The translations under genes and the position numbers were made by a program. 64,000 nt of DNA from NCBI GenBank assembly GCA_001599815.1, contig BCIA01000001.1, positions 5,724,978 to 5,788,977 on the forward strand. Direction: 5' to 3'. The DNA comes from Furcasterigmium furcatum. Lineage: Eukaryota > Ascomycota > Sordariomycetes > Glomerellales > Plectosphaerellaceae. This document shows positions 33,747 through 45,154 of the stretch, in pieces (position 1 is the stretch's first letter; each line of letters opens with the position of its first letter). The notes below the pieces were generated by a model, which worked only from the letters and a program-made list of their open reading frames with translations, ran no database searches and was not told the DNA's origin.

Positions 33747-35347
33747 TTACTGCTTGGGCTCGTGGCTTCCGTTGGCCTCGGCGGACTCCTGGGTCGGCGT
33801 GCCGGCCTGGGCGCTCGCTTCGCGCTGCATGCGGGCCTCGATCTCGCGCAGCTGAGACTCGCGGGCCAGGAGCTCCTGGCGTTTCTCGTTGATCTCGCGC
33901 TGGACCTTGATCTCAATCTCGCGCAGCTTCTCCTCCTCGCGACGAAGCTGTTCTTCCTTGAGACGCACCGACTGTGATGCGAGGTCCTCGGGGTTCATCG
34001 AAGAATCACTGCGTGCATGTTAGCTAAAGGTTGCGAGTCACGTGGGGGGAATGGGCCCTTCTTACACTCCAGCACCGCCCTCGACGGACTTGCTGAGCTT
34101 CTCGGTACGGTAGTTCTCGTACAAGAAGTCGTGGGTGATCTCCTTCAGGTCGGCAAGATGGCTGTGCAGAAGCGCGGAGCGAATGGCCAGGAAGTCGGAG
34201 TGGCGAGGGTTGTCGACCTCGACGACACCCCAGGGGTACTGACGGGCGCGAACCTTGCGGCCGCCAATCTCGACGACATCCTCAGAGCCGACAATGGCGA
34301 AGGGCATGAGGCCCCTCAGCTCGGCGTTCTCCTCAACGGTGTCCTCATCGTCCTCCTCGATGTCGTAGGGGAAGTTGTAGACAGGGATCCTGTAGTGCTC
34401 GATGTCCTCCATCACCAGCTTCTTGGACTCGGCCAGCTCGTGGGGGGTGAGAGAGTCGGCACGGCCAATGACAGGGATAACGTTGGCGCGAGGCGCGAGG
34501 CGCTTCATCAGCTCAATGTCGAGCTCACGGAGACTGGTTCGTGGTTAGCAGCCGGCCTGACGATAAGATTGGAGAAACATACCCGTGGCCGGTAGGGGTG
34601 ATAAAGTAGAGCATGGCGTGGACGCGGTTGTCGCGGAAGCGAGGGTTACGCTTGATTCGGGACTCCTCGGCGAGAATGTCATCATACTGTCTCTCCAGGA
34701 AACCGAGGATCTCGGAGAAGCTGCAGGCGAGTGCATTAGCTTGTGAATCCAGGAGCATAATTGCGCGGCATTGGCCTACCTGGCCTCGTTGTCGATGTTG
34801 TCGCCGAACCCGGGGGTGTCGACGATGGTCAGGGAGATGCGGGTGCCCTCCTCATCAAGCTCGAGCTCTACGCGAGTATTAGGATATTGATTGCATGTTG
34901 GGGGGCGAGTTCGCACGTACCGACGGTGATGGGCTTGATCTTGACGCCCTCCTCGACATGGGCGCTGTTGGGATCGTCGGAGTCCTTGTGGGTGAGGACG
35001 CTCTTGCCGCAGAGGGTGTTGACGAAGGTGGTCCGGCCTGGGTGTCACGAGATGTCAGATATGCGGTGGACGGGCAGGAGAGGAAGGACTTACCAGTTCC
35101 CGAGGCACCACATACCATCAGGCAGAACTGGATGCCCTTCTTGACGTTCTTCTTTCTGCGCATCATCTTCTGCAAGGGAGAAGCCGGTCAGCAATCGAGG
35201 AGTTCAGGAGAGGGCGCGACGCGAGAGAGATAGGAGAAGCGGTCCCGATGGCTCGGGGGGCGTCGATGGGGCGGTGACAGCGACGTGGTATGGTTGATCC
35301 GGCGAGCTTGATGGGCGGGCGGGGGGACATACGGCGGGAGAAGACAT
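33747..35347 (-). CDS. cdc11: Septin of the Cdc11 (AspA) group, 387 aa, seven exons
   Basis: Exons 35347-35333 (15 bp), 35169-35094, 35037-34921, 34867-34780, 34720-34583, 34533-34066 and 34008-33747; phase kept throughout. Septins are GTP-binding proteins that form rods and filaments at septa, buds and branch points. Seen: basic membrane-binding stretch (MMRRKKNVKKG), a P-loop CGASGTGRTTF in which the usual Lys is Arg as in yeast Cdc11, G3 IVDTPGFGDNIDN, septin-unique segment FITPTGHGLRELD, G4-like VIGRADSLTP, and RKYPWG-like RQYPWGVVEVDN. The C-terminus has a coiled coil (residues about 310-360; EEKLREIEIKVQREINEKRQ) close to yeast Cdc11. The Arg in the P-loop and this coiled coil decide the Cdc11 assignment. 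Confidence 0.93.
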
Positions 35348-36684
35348 GACGGGCGACGATGAGGACTTGGGGAATGTGTTCGGGGTCCGGAGATGGAGGT
35401 GGAAAGATGGCAGATGCAGCAAGCAACACAATGGCAGCTCGGACCAAACAGGCGGTCGGGCTCTGGCTGGGGCTTGGGGGGTGGGACAGAAAAGGGGTTC
35501 GCAAGACAAACGATACGAGCAGATGGGGGACGGACGTACGTCTGAAGGCCGGCGGAGGAATTGGGCTATGTGTCTTGTCTTGTCGGGGAAGAGAGCAAGA
35601 GTCTGTCGGTCCCCTGGGATGTCGAAGTACGGCAGGTGGTGAGATCCGGGGAGGAGGCTAAAGGGGAGAGGTTGTTGATGGGGACGGGCGTTGAAAATGC
35701 AATTTCACACAAAATGTTGCGGCAGGAGGCTCTCAGCCAATCCCGATAACGTGCGGGAGACCAATTCAGGGGGGGAGGAGGGAGGACAGCAGCTGCCGTG
35801 GAGGACCTGACCCCTGCCGGGTCCCTGAGGAGTGTGCCAGTGGCCGTTGCTCCTTTCCTGCGCTTGGTGCTATCGCCTGAAGAGGAAAGGCTCGAGTTGC
35901 GGGGTATCGTCGGGCCGGGGAAACAACACATCTCAACCAGCTGGCTTCCATGTCACGGGACTGGAGCTGTTCGCTGAGGCTGGACAGTGAGAATCGGCCG
36001 GCAGTTGGCCCTTGCGCACTGGGCTTCCAGGCTGCTGCCCTGGACGTACCTACCTACCCGATCTATCCCTGTCCTGGGTGAGCAGCGAGTGTCAAAGCTC
36101 CCTGGAGCTGACGACTCTGGGGTACCTACTCCCGTCCATATAACCTCCGTGCGTGACCACATCAAGAAACATCCGGCGACGGCAAGCTGTCACTGGTCGT
36201 CACAGGACTATCTTATCAACCATCCGCTTCGCATCGTCATCCCTCTTTTTGGATTCAAACGTACGCTCATATCGGTATCTCTCGTGCCCAAAAGCCCTGT
36301 CTCTGTGGAAAGACAAGCCAATACGTGTTCCGAGCCGGGCCAGATCCGAGAACAAGTACCCTGGACACCCCGCCGTCGCCGCAGAGTGCCGCCTCTCAAC
36401 CACGCCTCCATCCTCACGCCCGCCATCAGTCTCAGGCTCGGTTTCGAGCAGAGCTATCCTTTCTTTCTTCTTCAAAGGCGCCCCGTACCGCGCCGCCCAC
36501 TTTCTCTCAATACCTTCCCCTCCCTCCAGCGGATCGTCTCAGCATGGCTAGCCTGTAGTTCAAGTTACTTGCACTCATCCAACGCCGTCCAACGCCGCGA
36601 CCACGACCCCGACCACGCACACCCATCCCCCCGTCAGTTCATCACTTACCCGACCAGCCTTCGACTTCATCGATTCGGTACATT
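35348..36684. other. 1.3-kb divergent intergenic region between the septin and PROPPIN genes
   Basis: Promoters of both genes. The 300 bp before the plus-strand ATG are a C/T-rich leader. ORFs here are open but biased and unrelated to known families. Confidence 0.5.
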
Positions 36685-37937
36685 ATGTATACCCGACCGC
36701 CCATTGAAGCCCCTGTACCGGAAGAAGTCCTCTCGGTCTCCTTCAACAACGATGCGTCCCACTTCGCTGTCGGCCTGAACACGGGCTATGCCGGTAAGCC
36801 AGGCTGCTGAAACCTCCTATCTGCCGGACATGGCGACTAATACCATCTCTGTAGTCTTTACTACGAATTCATGCAAGAGGTCCACGGTCCGAGGTAAGCC
36901 ATGCCTTTCTCTCTCTGTGGCATCTGCTAACCTGCCTAGATCTTCATGGCCCTATCATCTTGGCGGAAATGATGGAACAGACCAACTTCCTGGCCGTGGT
37001 TGGCCGAGGCGTCCACTCCCACTTCTCGCAAAACAAAGTCGTGATCTGGAACGATCCCACGGACAAGAAGGGCGCGGAAATCAGCCTTCTGCAACCCGTC
37101 CGAGGAGTCTTGCTTGGTTCCATGCTGAAGCAGTACCACATCGTCGTGATATTGGAGGACAGCGTACGCCTGTACACCTTTTGCAAGAAGCCCGAATTCG
37201 TCACGCAGTACGGAACCGCAAGCAACCCACTCGGTCTGGGTTGTATGTCGGACAGGCTCCTCGCCTTGCCGGGGAACTCCCCGGGACATGTGCAGCTTGT
37301 CGACCGCGCTGTCAAGACCGTCAACATCATACCCGCCCACAATTCGCCGTTGCGAGCCATCCACATGAGCAGAGACGGTGAATTATTGGCGACGGCTAGT
37401 GACAAGGGAACGCTGATCAGGATCTGGTCAACCAAGACTCGGGCGCGGCTGGCCGAGCTCCGAAGAGGCGTTGACCCTTCCACGATTTATCACCTTGCCT
37501 TCAACCCTTCTGCCACTATGCTGGCATGCACGTCTGACAAGTCCACGTTGCACATCTTTGATGTGCCTCACGGGAACCAGGCCCAGCCCTCGGACAGTGC
37601 CGCTAGAGTGCAGAACGGCGAGGCAGCCAGCTCGCAGGAGGATGGAAAGACCAAGTGGGGATTCTTGGGCAACATCCCCTTCATGCCGAGAGTTTTCTCG
37701 GATACGTACTCATTCGCAAGCGCCGTATTCGAGTCCCGAGACGATGCCTCGTCAGGCGCACAGAAAGCGCAGCAAGGAGTCATCGGCTGGATCGACGACA
37801 ACTCCTTGGTAGTTGTGGGCGCTGGCCTCGAGGCCAAGTGGGAGAAGTTTGTCATCCGCAAGACCGCGGGTTTCCAGGACGGGAGGCGGGAATGCGTTCG
37901 GGAGGGCTGGCAGCACTGTCGTACTAACGACCGATAG
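36685..37937 (+). CDS. hsv2: PROPPIN, Hsv2/SVP1-like protein 2, 381 aa
   Basis: Exons 36685-36793, a 39-bp exon 36855-36893, and 36940-37937; both introns split a codon after its first base. PROPPINs are seven-bladed WD-type propellers that bind PtdIns3P and PtdIns(3,5)P2 and act in autophagy, especially micro-autophagy for Hsv2. Seen: EVLSVSFNNDASHFAVGL (blade 1), NNPLG-type SNPLGLGCMSDRLLALPG, and the lipid-binding LRRG motif at residues 223-226 followed by DPSTIYHLAFNPSATMLACTSDKSTLHIFDV. The start MYTRPPIEAPVPEE and the order of blades fit Hsv2 better than Atg18 or Atg21. The C-terminus ends WEKFVIRKTAG...VREGWQH, as in family members. Confidence 0.9.
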
Positions 37938-38185
37938 GCATGAATTAGCATGACGGGACTGGCATGATTTCACGAAACAGGTATACATACAGGTTGGATC
38001 AGGCGCCCGGGGTATTGTTTTTCATGGGGGCGTCTTGTACTCTGATTTGCAGCGACCATGGAGGTTCCATGACAGCGCAAATAGAAGACTCCTTTGATTC
38101 GGGGTCATGCACTCTCTTCCCTCGATGCACTTATGTGGCAATTGTAGCAATATGCTTGTGATGATGCCGGCAGGTATTCAGAAGA

Positions 38186-39262
38186 TCACCGCCTTGGACG
38201 AGGCGATCCGGACCGACTGCGGCTCCGCCCTTTGTCTCTCTTGTCTCTCCTGCCATCATCCTCCCCGCGATGGCCTCTGCGGCGTGGCTCGTCCTCCCCC
38301 CTTTCCCTATCACTTCGTCTGCTCCGCCTTCGATCGTCGTCACTGTCTGCTTCTTTGTCCCCCCGGTCTCTCGACCGATCTTGTGCCCTCCTGTCTCGCC
38401 GCGAGTCTCGCTCTCGAGAGTCCCGGCGACGCCTGTCTCTGCGTACATCGTCGTCTCTCCGCTCCCGCTCCACGGGCGTCTCGTCTCGTTCCCTGCGGGA
38501 GCGCCGGCTCCTGTGCCTGTCGTCTGCGTCTGCATCGCGCATCTCTTCGTCGCTATCGTGTTGTCTGGACCTGTGCGACCTGTGCCTGTGCCTGTGCCTT
38601 TCCTTGTCCTTCTTCCTGCGCTGCGACTTGTCGTATTTCTTGACAGCGTCCTCGACTTCCTTCTTCTTCTCTTCGATCAGGAATGCCTTCATGGGGTCTT
38701 CCTCGTCGTGGTCCCGGATCAAAAGTGCCAGCTCCCGCTCCTCGGGCAGCATCGGCCGGTCATCTGCTTCCTCGTCCTCGTCCTCGTCCTCCTCGTGGTT
38801 GTCTGCGCCGCGTTCCCGCTTCGTGATTGTGTCGTAGTCGACCTTGCCCTCGTCCGGGTCCTCGTCGTCGCGAAACTTGTATCGCGCATGGTCGACGCGC
38901 ACCAGGCGGCTCCCGATCGTCGCCCCTCCGAGGTTGTCGACAGCCAGGTCTGCGCTCCGTTGGTCTTCGTACTTGAGCCAGCCGAACCCTTTCGATTTGC
39001 CCGTCTCCTTGTCTCTCGAGAGCTTGAGCCACACAGGCTCGCCGTACTGGGAAAAGATCGTGATGACATCGCCTTCAGTCATCTCGTACGGCAGTCCGCC
39101 GAAGTAGATGAAGGCCGTGTCGCGGTAATCGGTGTGCCAGGAAGCTTCGGGGGAGCTATGGGTGTGTCAGTGATGCGCCGAAGCGTCGCGCCTGGGTGCT
39201 CCTTACATTCCATTTTCAATCTCCTTCTGGTTGAGCGCCTGGATGGCGCGGATTTGGTTCAT
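38186..39262 (-). CDS. ist3: Ist3/Snu17 (RBMX2) RNA-binding protein of the RES complex, 341 aa
   Basis: Exons 39262-39207 and 39155-38186, phase kept. N-terminus MNQIRAIQALNQKEIENG-SPEASWH and HTDYRDTAFIYFGGLPYEM are near-diagnostic of Ist3/Snu17, a U2 snRNP-associated subunit that, with Bud13 and Pml1, forms the pre-mRNA retention and splicing complex. One RRM follows: RNP2 AFIYFGGL, RNP1 SKGFGWLKYE, then VRVDHARYKF, the extra helix used to hold Bud13. From about residue 130 the chain is acidic, then an extended Arg/Asp/Glu/Ser-rich (RD/RS) tail rich in DRR and RDR repeats ends GSPRPRR. The tail is much longer than in yeast, as usual in filamentous fungi. Confidence 0.93.
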
Positions 39263-39862
39263 CTTGCCGCTCGCTTGCGCCTTGTTGGAGGTTGCAAGGA
39301 AACGACTTTAGGTGGCCACCAGCCTTCTGGAACTTTTCTGCAAGGCTGAGACCGCGGTTTGTCGAGGGTCCAATCCGATGGTTGGGATGGGAGCTTGAAT
39401 GGGGTTGCTGGTGCGTCACGTCCTCTGCGTGTCCCGCCTTGAGACGGCGCACTGTGTTTTTACCTAGCGGGGCGCCCGGGCCTGCTGCAAGGGGGTTGCC
39501 GGAGCCTGGAAAAACAGCTGCCCGTCCCCTGTCCAAATTCCCGACCAGGGTCATCCACTCCATATGTCGTCCACTCCAATGTCCGATCTCTGGCGAGAAG
39601 GCCTCTAGGCTATCCATTCAACAAACGCACACCCTCAGGAGAAGAGACACCCAGCGAAGCCTCTGTCCAACTCTACGCTCCTCTCAAAGTCCCATTGAAT
39701 CTAGCACGGGGGAAACTCCCAAGACAACCGCCAAAGCTCTACCGATCGTTCGTCGCGCGCTTGCAGCTCTCAACGCGTCCTCACCCGACAATTTACTTGC
39801 CTGTTCCCTGCGCCCTGAGCAGCGTCCTTCTTCCCCATGAAGGGAAGTGGACATCCGTCAAC
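39263..39862. promoter_or_regulatory. 600-bp bidirectional promoter of ist3 and the dynein light intermediate chain gene
   Basis: Start codons of two housekeeping genes face away from each other here. No TATA box or gene is visible. Confidence 0.5.
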
Positions 39863-41654
39863 ATGACTGCCAGCGCGAACAGAGTGTCGACATACACCTC
39901 GGCCTCTGGAGGCTCTGAAGGAAGGAATGGCGAGAAGAAGGATCTCTGGAGCTCCTTGCTGGACTCCGTCGCCAGTGGCAAACGGCTCCCCGAGAAGAAC
40001 ATCATCGTGCTAGGCGGCAACTCCGACTCGCAAAGGGAGTTCCTCGAGTCGCTTTCCAACAGCAGTGAGAAGCGCAGCTTGGACCGGCAGAGCTCTAAGG
40101 CGCCTCCTGTTGCGAACAGCTTCGCCCTCGGCTATACCTACTACGATGTGCTCGACGCCGATCAAGAAGGTCCGAAGACGACGTCTGACTCTTCCTGCGG
40201 CATCCTTTGGCTAACGTGTCCCAGACACTCTTGCACGAATATCGCTCTACATGCTCTCCAACCCCTCCGAATCCTTCCCGAAGCTCCTCCACCCGCTCAT
40301 TACCCCTGAATCCATATCTAATACCCTAATCGTCATCCTCTTGGACTGGTCCACGCCGCACCTGTGGATGCGACAATTGAGAAAATGGGTGATCTTCATG
40401 AGGACAGTGCTTCAGGAGACAGATCGCGAGTGCAAGGACGTCATGGAAGAGGTCATGATTGGTTGGCGCGACAGGGGCCGTGGCGGTGGCTCGACCAACC
40501 TCGATGGCAGTGGCACGGCTGCAGCGACGGAAGGCGATGTGGCATTGCCCCTGGGGCCGGGAGAGTGGGAGGATGCGCTCGGTCTCCCGTTGTGCGTGGT
40601 GTGCCAGAACGTGAGATGCCCCCCTGCAAGCACCAGAGTTGTTGACCTGGCACTGACATTCGCCCCAGGCCGAGAAGATGGAACTGTTAGAGAAGTCTCA
40701 GGGTTGGAAGGAGGCGGACTTTGACCAGGTTCTGCAGTACACTCGCACGGCGCTTTTGAGGCGTATGTCAACCTACACACATGCTCGAGACCAGTCGCTG
40801 ACCGCAAAACAGACGGATCCTCCCTCATCTACACCACTCCCAACATCCCGTCACCACTACCGAGCTTGGTGCACTCGTGCCTGGGCATCACATCGCTCCT
40901 CAAGCGACAACCCCTCAAACATAACGTGATCGACAGAGACAAGATCCTCGTGCCACCGAACTGGGACTCATGGGGCAAGATTCGTGTGCTGCGAGACGGG
41001 TTTGACGTGGAGGCGACGAGTCTAGGCTGGTCACACGACGTTCAAGGTGATCTGGACTCGCCTGCAATGACGACGGAGGGACTCAAAGTCATGGCAAACG
41101 CCAAGGCGAACGGCGACTACGAGGGCGATGCCTGGACGTCGGCCGTAGCGCCCTACGAGGACTGGATCAAGAACATCACCACAACCGCCGACGCCCTTTC
41201 TCTGGGCGGCCCCGGCGCCGTCTCCCTGTCACAGGTCGAGGTCGAGTCGCAGGACGCACAGGACTTCCTGACGGACAGCCTCTCGAAGCTGGATGCGTTC
41301 AAGAGCAAGGCGGAACAGAAGTCAGACCCGCAGAAGCCCGGCGCCAGGACAGCACGGCGCGCGGACGACTCGGCAGTCAGCTCCTCCACGAAGCGGGCGT
41401 CGGACGACAACGTCAGCGAGCACATCGGCCCCGTGCAGTTCAACATGGGCGGCATCCAGGTCGACGCGGACGACATGGTGCAGCGCCTCAAAGACCGGCA
41501 GGCATTCACCGCCACGCCGGAGCAGCCGGCGTCGCCCGCGGAGAAGGCAACGGAGACCGCCGAGGTCATGGACACGGAGAACCTCCAGGCCTTCTTCAGC
41601 GGCCTGATGAACCGGAAGGGCGCCTCCAATAGCCCCCGAGCCACAGCGAATTAG
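39863..41654 (+). CDS. Cytoplasmic dynein light intermediate chain, 542 aa
   Basis: Exons 39863-40169, 40225-40610, 40669-40762 and 40813-41654, phase kept. The subunit links the dynein heavy chain to cargo adaptors. Seen: KKDLWSSLLDSVASGKRLPEKNIIVLGGNSDSQREFLESL, the Ras-like start of the DLIC domain in which the P-loop is degenerate (GGNSDSQRE instead of GxxxxGKS), TYYDVLDADQEDTLARISLYML, LDWSTPHLWMRQLRKW, and after exon 3 SLIYTTPN and NVIDRDKILVPPNWDSWGKI. The C-terminal half is hydrophilic and ends with NMGGIQVDADDMVQRLKDRQ and ENLQAFFSGLMNRKG, the short helix that in animals binds cargo adaptors. Start is the first ATG in frame after the C/T-rich leader. Confidence 0.9.
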
Positions 41655-42412
41655 CCTCTCCGGGCTGGTGGCCTTGGTGTAGAGCACCGCTTCGGCCCAC
41701 ATACCACTTGCTTTCGTTTGTCAAATTCACCAGCCAGCCCGTTTCGGCGCCCGGTCTGTGTCCCCGGCCCGGGCTCGCCGTGTTCCAGTCAAGGCATGTA
41801 CAACCGCTGAGGAAAGGGGGCTGAAGCACAGGACGCCCTGTTCCGTTTGACGAGTCCGTTCGGTTGGTTAAGTCTGCTGTTTGTAGAATAGATACCCCTC
41901 CCAATGAGAGACAGGCAGTCAATGCAGGCGCGTATTCGTACGAAAAAGTGACAAGCCTTCCACGTCGTTGGGGTCACTCGGTCAACGGCAGTATGTGCAT
42001 CAACAGCAGTGCTATTCAACTAAGCTGCCTATATACTGAACAGACCAAGATCAGCATCGACAAGAGACATCCAGACATCTCTCGCGTCTGTCGCGCCTGA
42101 CCGGCTCCGGGTCTCCCCTCCGCGTCCGCTGCTCTGCCCCGCCCAAAGCTCGGGTATTCAGGGATATAACATCTACCAGGCCCAATCATGCCCAGCCATC
42201 CCGGGCCACGGCCATCTTTTGAGTGGAAATGAAGGTATCGATCGACATCTCGAGCTCCAGTAAGCCCAAAGGAACTCCTAAGAAACCATGTAAAACCCAA
42301 AACATCAAAAAACGGGCCCTACAGAAGAAGAAAAGAGAAGAAGAAGTGAGTAGGATATCCAGGGATCGGTCCCCGAGGGAGGCGAGATCGAATGGTGTTG
42401 AGAGGCCGCCAC
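41655..42412. other. Intergenic between convergent genes; no gene seen
   Basis: 3' flanks of the dynein gene (+) and the SSP411-like gene (-); an A-rich, G/A-rich run lies at 42320-42350. Confidence 0.5.
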
Positions 42413-45009
42413 CTAGTACTCGACGTCATTCTTCGTGCAGGCCCTGAAGGCCCCGTCGGCGAGGAGGTAAGCTCCCGGACCGCTGGACCTGACCAACTCG
42501 GCCACGGCAGGGTTGCGCTGCGCCACCAGGTCATTCTCGCTCGTGACGATGAGAAGGTTGCGCAGACCGCCTCGGGCTTCCCCATAAAGTTTGGTAAAGA
42601 GCTTCCGCGAGAGCTCGGCGTCGTTGCCGCTCGGGTCCTTGACGACGACCCAAGTCTTGCCGCCTAACCTTGCGCTGACAACGCCAGACAGCAGACCGGG
42701 GAAGAGCCAAGGGTACTGCAGGATCTCGGCCTCGAAGGCGTTGATGGTCTCACGGCCCATGGCAATGTAGTTTTCGTTGTTGACAGCGGCCCCGAGACGG
42801 AAAAGATTGCTGACGACCATGGCGTTGGTTGCCGGGAGCGACGTGTCCATGCCGTCCTTGAGCGGGAGGATCGTGAACGGGCTGGGGTCAGAAGTGGTGT
42901 AGAAGCCGCCGCAAGCCGCATGAGCAGGCAGCGGGTTCGGGGAGGTGGATGCGGAGGGCGAAGAGGAATCGTAGAAGAGGGCGACTTGAGTTTCTGTGAA
43001 AAATGATGAGTGACGACGTTCCAGAAGAGGCTGCCAGATCAACTTACGCTGGAGTTCATCAGCAAAGGCAAGGCATGACTCCTGCCCGGTAGACTCGTAC
43101 AAGTCGATCAGACCCTCGATGAGATAGGTGTAATCGTCGGCGAACCCCTTGGTACTTCCACGAACTCCTCGGAACGCCCGGTAGAGCGTCTTCTCGTTGG
43201 CATCCCAGAGGTGCGAGTGTACGAACTCGGCCGCCTGACTAGCCGCCTGAACGTATTTCACGCTCTTCTCGGGCTCCATCTCAGCCAAAGCAGCAGACGT
43301 CCTCGCCAAAGCGCCGATTACGAGCCCATTCCAGCCTGCAATGACCTTGTCATCAAGCTCAGGACGGACGCGCTCCTTCTCTCGGTGTGCCTTCAGCTTT
43401 TCCCTGGCGGAGGCGATGATCCGACTGACTTCTTCAGCACTGACGCCAAACTGGCGTCCAATCTCCGCCATGGGCTTCAGCACCCTGAAGATGTTCTGGT
43501 TCATAAACTCATCGTTCGGGTCCTGGTCAGGCTCGACATTACCATGCTCGAGGACGTTCCAGTACGCGGCAGCAATAGTCGCCTCGCGGTCATCGCCAAT
43601 CACGGTGTCAAAATCCTTGCGCGTCCACAGATGATAGGCCCCCTCGCGCATGTGCGTGTCGCCCCGCCTGAAGTAGGAGTCGGCTGCCTCACTCGAGGCA
43701 AAGCCGCCGTGTGGTAGCCTCATCGGTGGGTCGGCAAAGTAGTCCGCCAGCTCCAGCACAACATCGTACAGATCGCCTCCCTTGTCTCCGTTGCTAATCA
43801 TCCAGGCGTCAAGGTAAAGGCCCAGGAGCAGTGCGTTGTCGGCGGCCAGCTTCTCAAAATGGGGAATGCTCCAGTCGGGGGTAATGGAGTATCTTGCAAA
43901 GCCGTGGCCGCCAACATGGTCGCGCAGGCCGCCGTCCCTAATCTTACGGAGCGTAAAGAGGGCCATCTCGGTAGCATGAGCGCATTCCGTCGGGCCAACA
44001 ACATCCTGGACCGGTGTAAGATAATGCGGCAGGCGCAACAAGAAGGAAAGCTTGGCGGGGACGGGGAACTTGGGCGCAAGGCCGAAGCCGCCGTAGACTG
44101 GGTCGAATGTGCCGGCAATGTGGTTATATGCCTCCTCCAGCTGGTCCAGGTCCAGCTCGCTCGAGACATCGGTGCCCTTCTGGATATCACCTATATGTTC
44201 AGTCGAGACGGCAGAGGCGACGGTCGCCGTGGAGGAGGAGGTCAGGCCGATCTTGCTCATCTGGACGGTGCTACGAGTGCCAAGGGTGCCCTCTGCAGCG
44301 AACTCGCGAAGCTTCAGCAGCACCTCTCTAGCCTCCTGGCGGCAGCGGGGCTCCTGCTCCTGCCAGACCTTCTTGAGCTTCTGGAGGACCGTCAGGAAGT
44401 CGGCCATATCCTCCTCCTCGGGGCCAGTCTTGGAGTGGGCGCCAGGCCCGGGCCAGTAGGTCCCGCCAAAAACAGGCTCCAGCTCCGGGGTCAGGAAGAT
44501 GTTGAGCGGCCAGCCACCGGCGCCGTTGACAGCCTGGACATAGTTCATGTAGATGGTATCGAGGTCGGGGCGCTCCTCACGGTCGACGATGACGGGGATG
44601 AAGGCCTCATTGATCAGAGCGGCGCACTCGGGGTTGGAGAAGGACTCTATGGAGGTGAGGCGGCAGTCTGGGAATCAGGAATCCGAGGTCAGCACACCAA
44701 GGAGGAGCTGGGAAGTGGTAGAGAAGGCGTTTGGTTCTCACAGTGGCATGCCTTGAAGCCGACATTGAGGAAGATCAGCTTGTTCTCCGTCCTGGCCCGT
44801 TGCAGGGTCTCATCGTCGAGGATCTGCCAAGCAACCGGACTGGTGGCATGGCTCTGGACGTAGGGGCTGATGCTCTGTTCTGCGCGGTTGCGTAGAGATG
44901 TCGCAGCGCGGGCCGAGGACTCGGCGACAGGCTGTCGAGGCGGCTGCTGTTGCTGCTGCTGCTGCACGAGCTCTGACTTGGCAGCCTGAGTCAACTCGGA
45001 AGCGACCAT
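42413..45009 (-). CDS. SSP411/SPATA20/YyaL-like protein: thioredoxin-like plus alpha/alpha barrel, 822 aa
   Basis: Exons 45009-44742, 44667-43048 and 42993-42413. The last intron is 54 bp without an internal stop, so it could be kept or removed in frame; removal gives ELQQTQVALFYD, which fits the family. N-terminus: polyQ (VQQQQQQQPPRQ), then NRAEQSISPYVQSHATSPVAWQ and FLNVGFKACHYCRLT, the DUF255 thioredoxin-like domain with C88-H89-Y90-C91, PVIVDREERPDLD and AGGWPLNIFLTPELEPVFGGTYWP. The rest is an N-acylglucosamine-2-epimerase-like alpha/alpha barrel (AGWNGLVIGALARTSAA, DDYTYLIEGLIDLYE). Homologues are universal yet have no settled reaction; a thiol-disulfide role is suggested by the motif. 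An ATG at 45069 could add 20 residues. Confidence 0.9.
44920..44968 (-). repeat. CAG/CTG-type triplet run encoding polyQ
   Basis: Imperfect CAG/CAA repeat in the first exon of the SSP411-like gene (CTGCTGTTGCTGCTGCTGCT on the plus strand); a candidate length-variable tract. Confidence 0.6.
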
Positions 45010-45126
45010 TGTGGTGATGGCTCTCCAGGAGACAGACGATGGGGAATGATTAGGAGGGGGTTGCAGCAACTTTTTTTCTCCTCCCTGATCCGTCGGAGCA
45101 GCGTAAAGAGGGGTGCGAAGGGGAGC

Positions 45127-45154
45127 AGTGGTGGTAGTGGTGGTGGTGGTGGTG
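45127..45154 (+). repeat. GGT trinucleotide run
   Basis: About nine imperfect GGT units in non-coding DNA upstream of the minus-strand SSP411-like gene. Confidence 0.6.
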
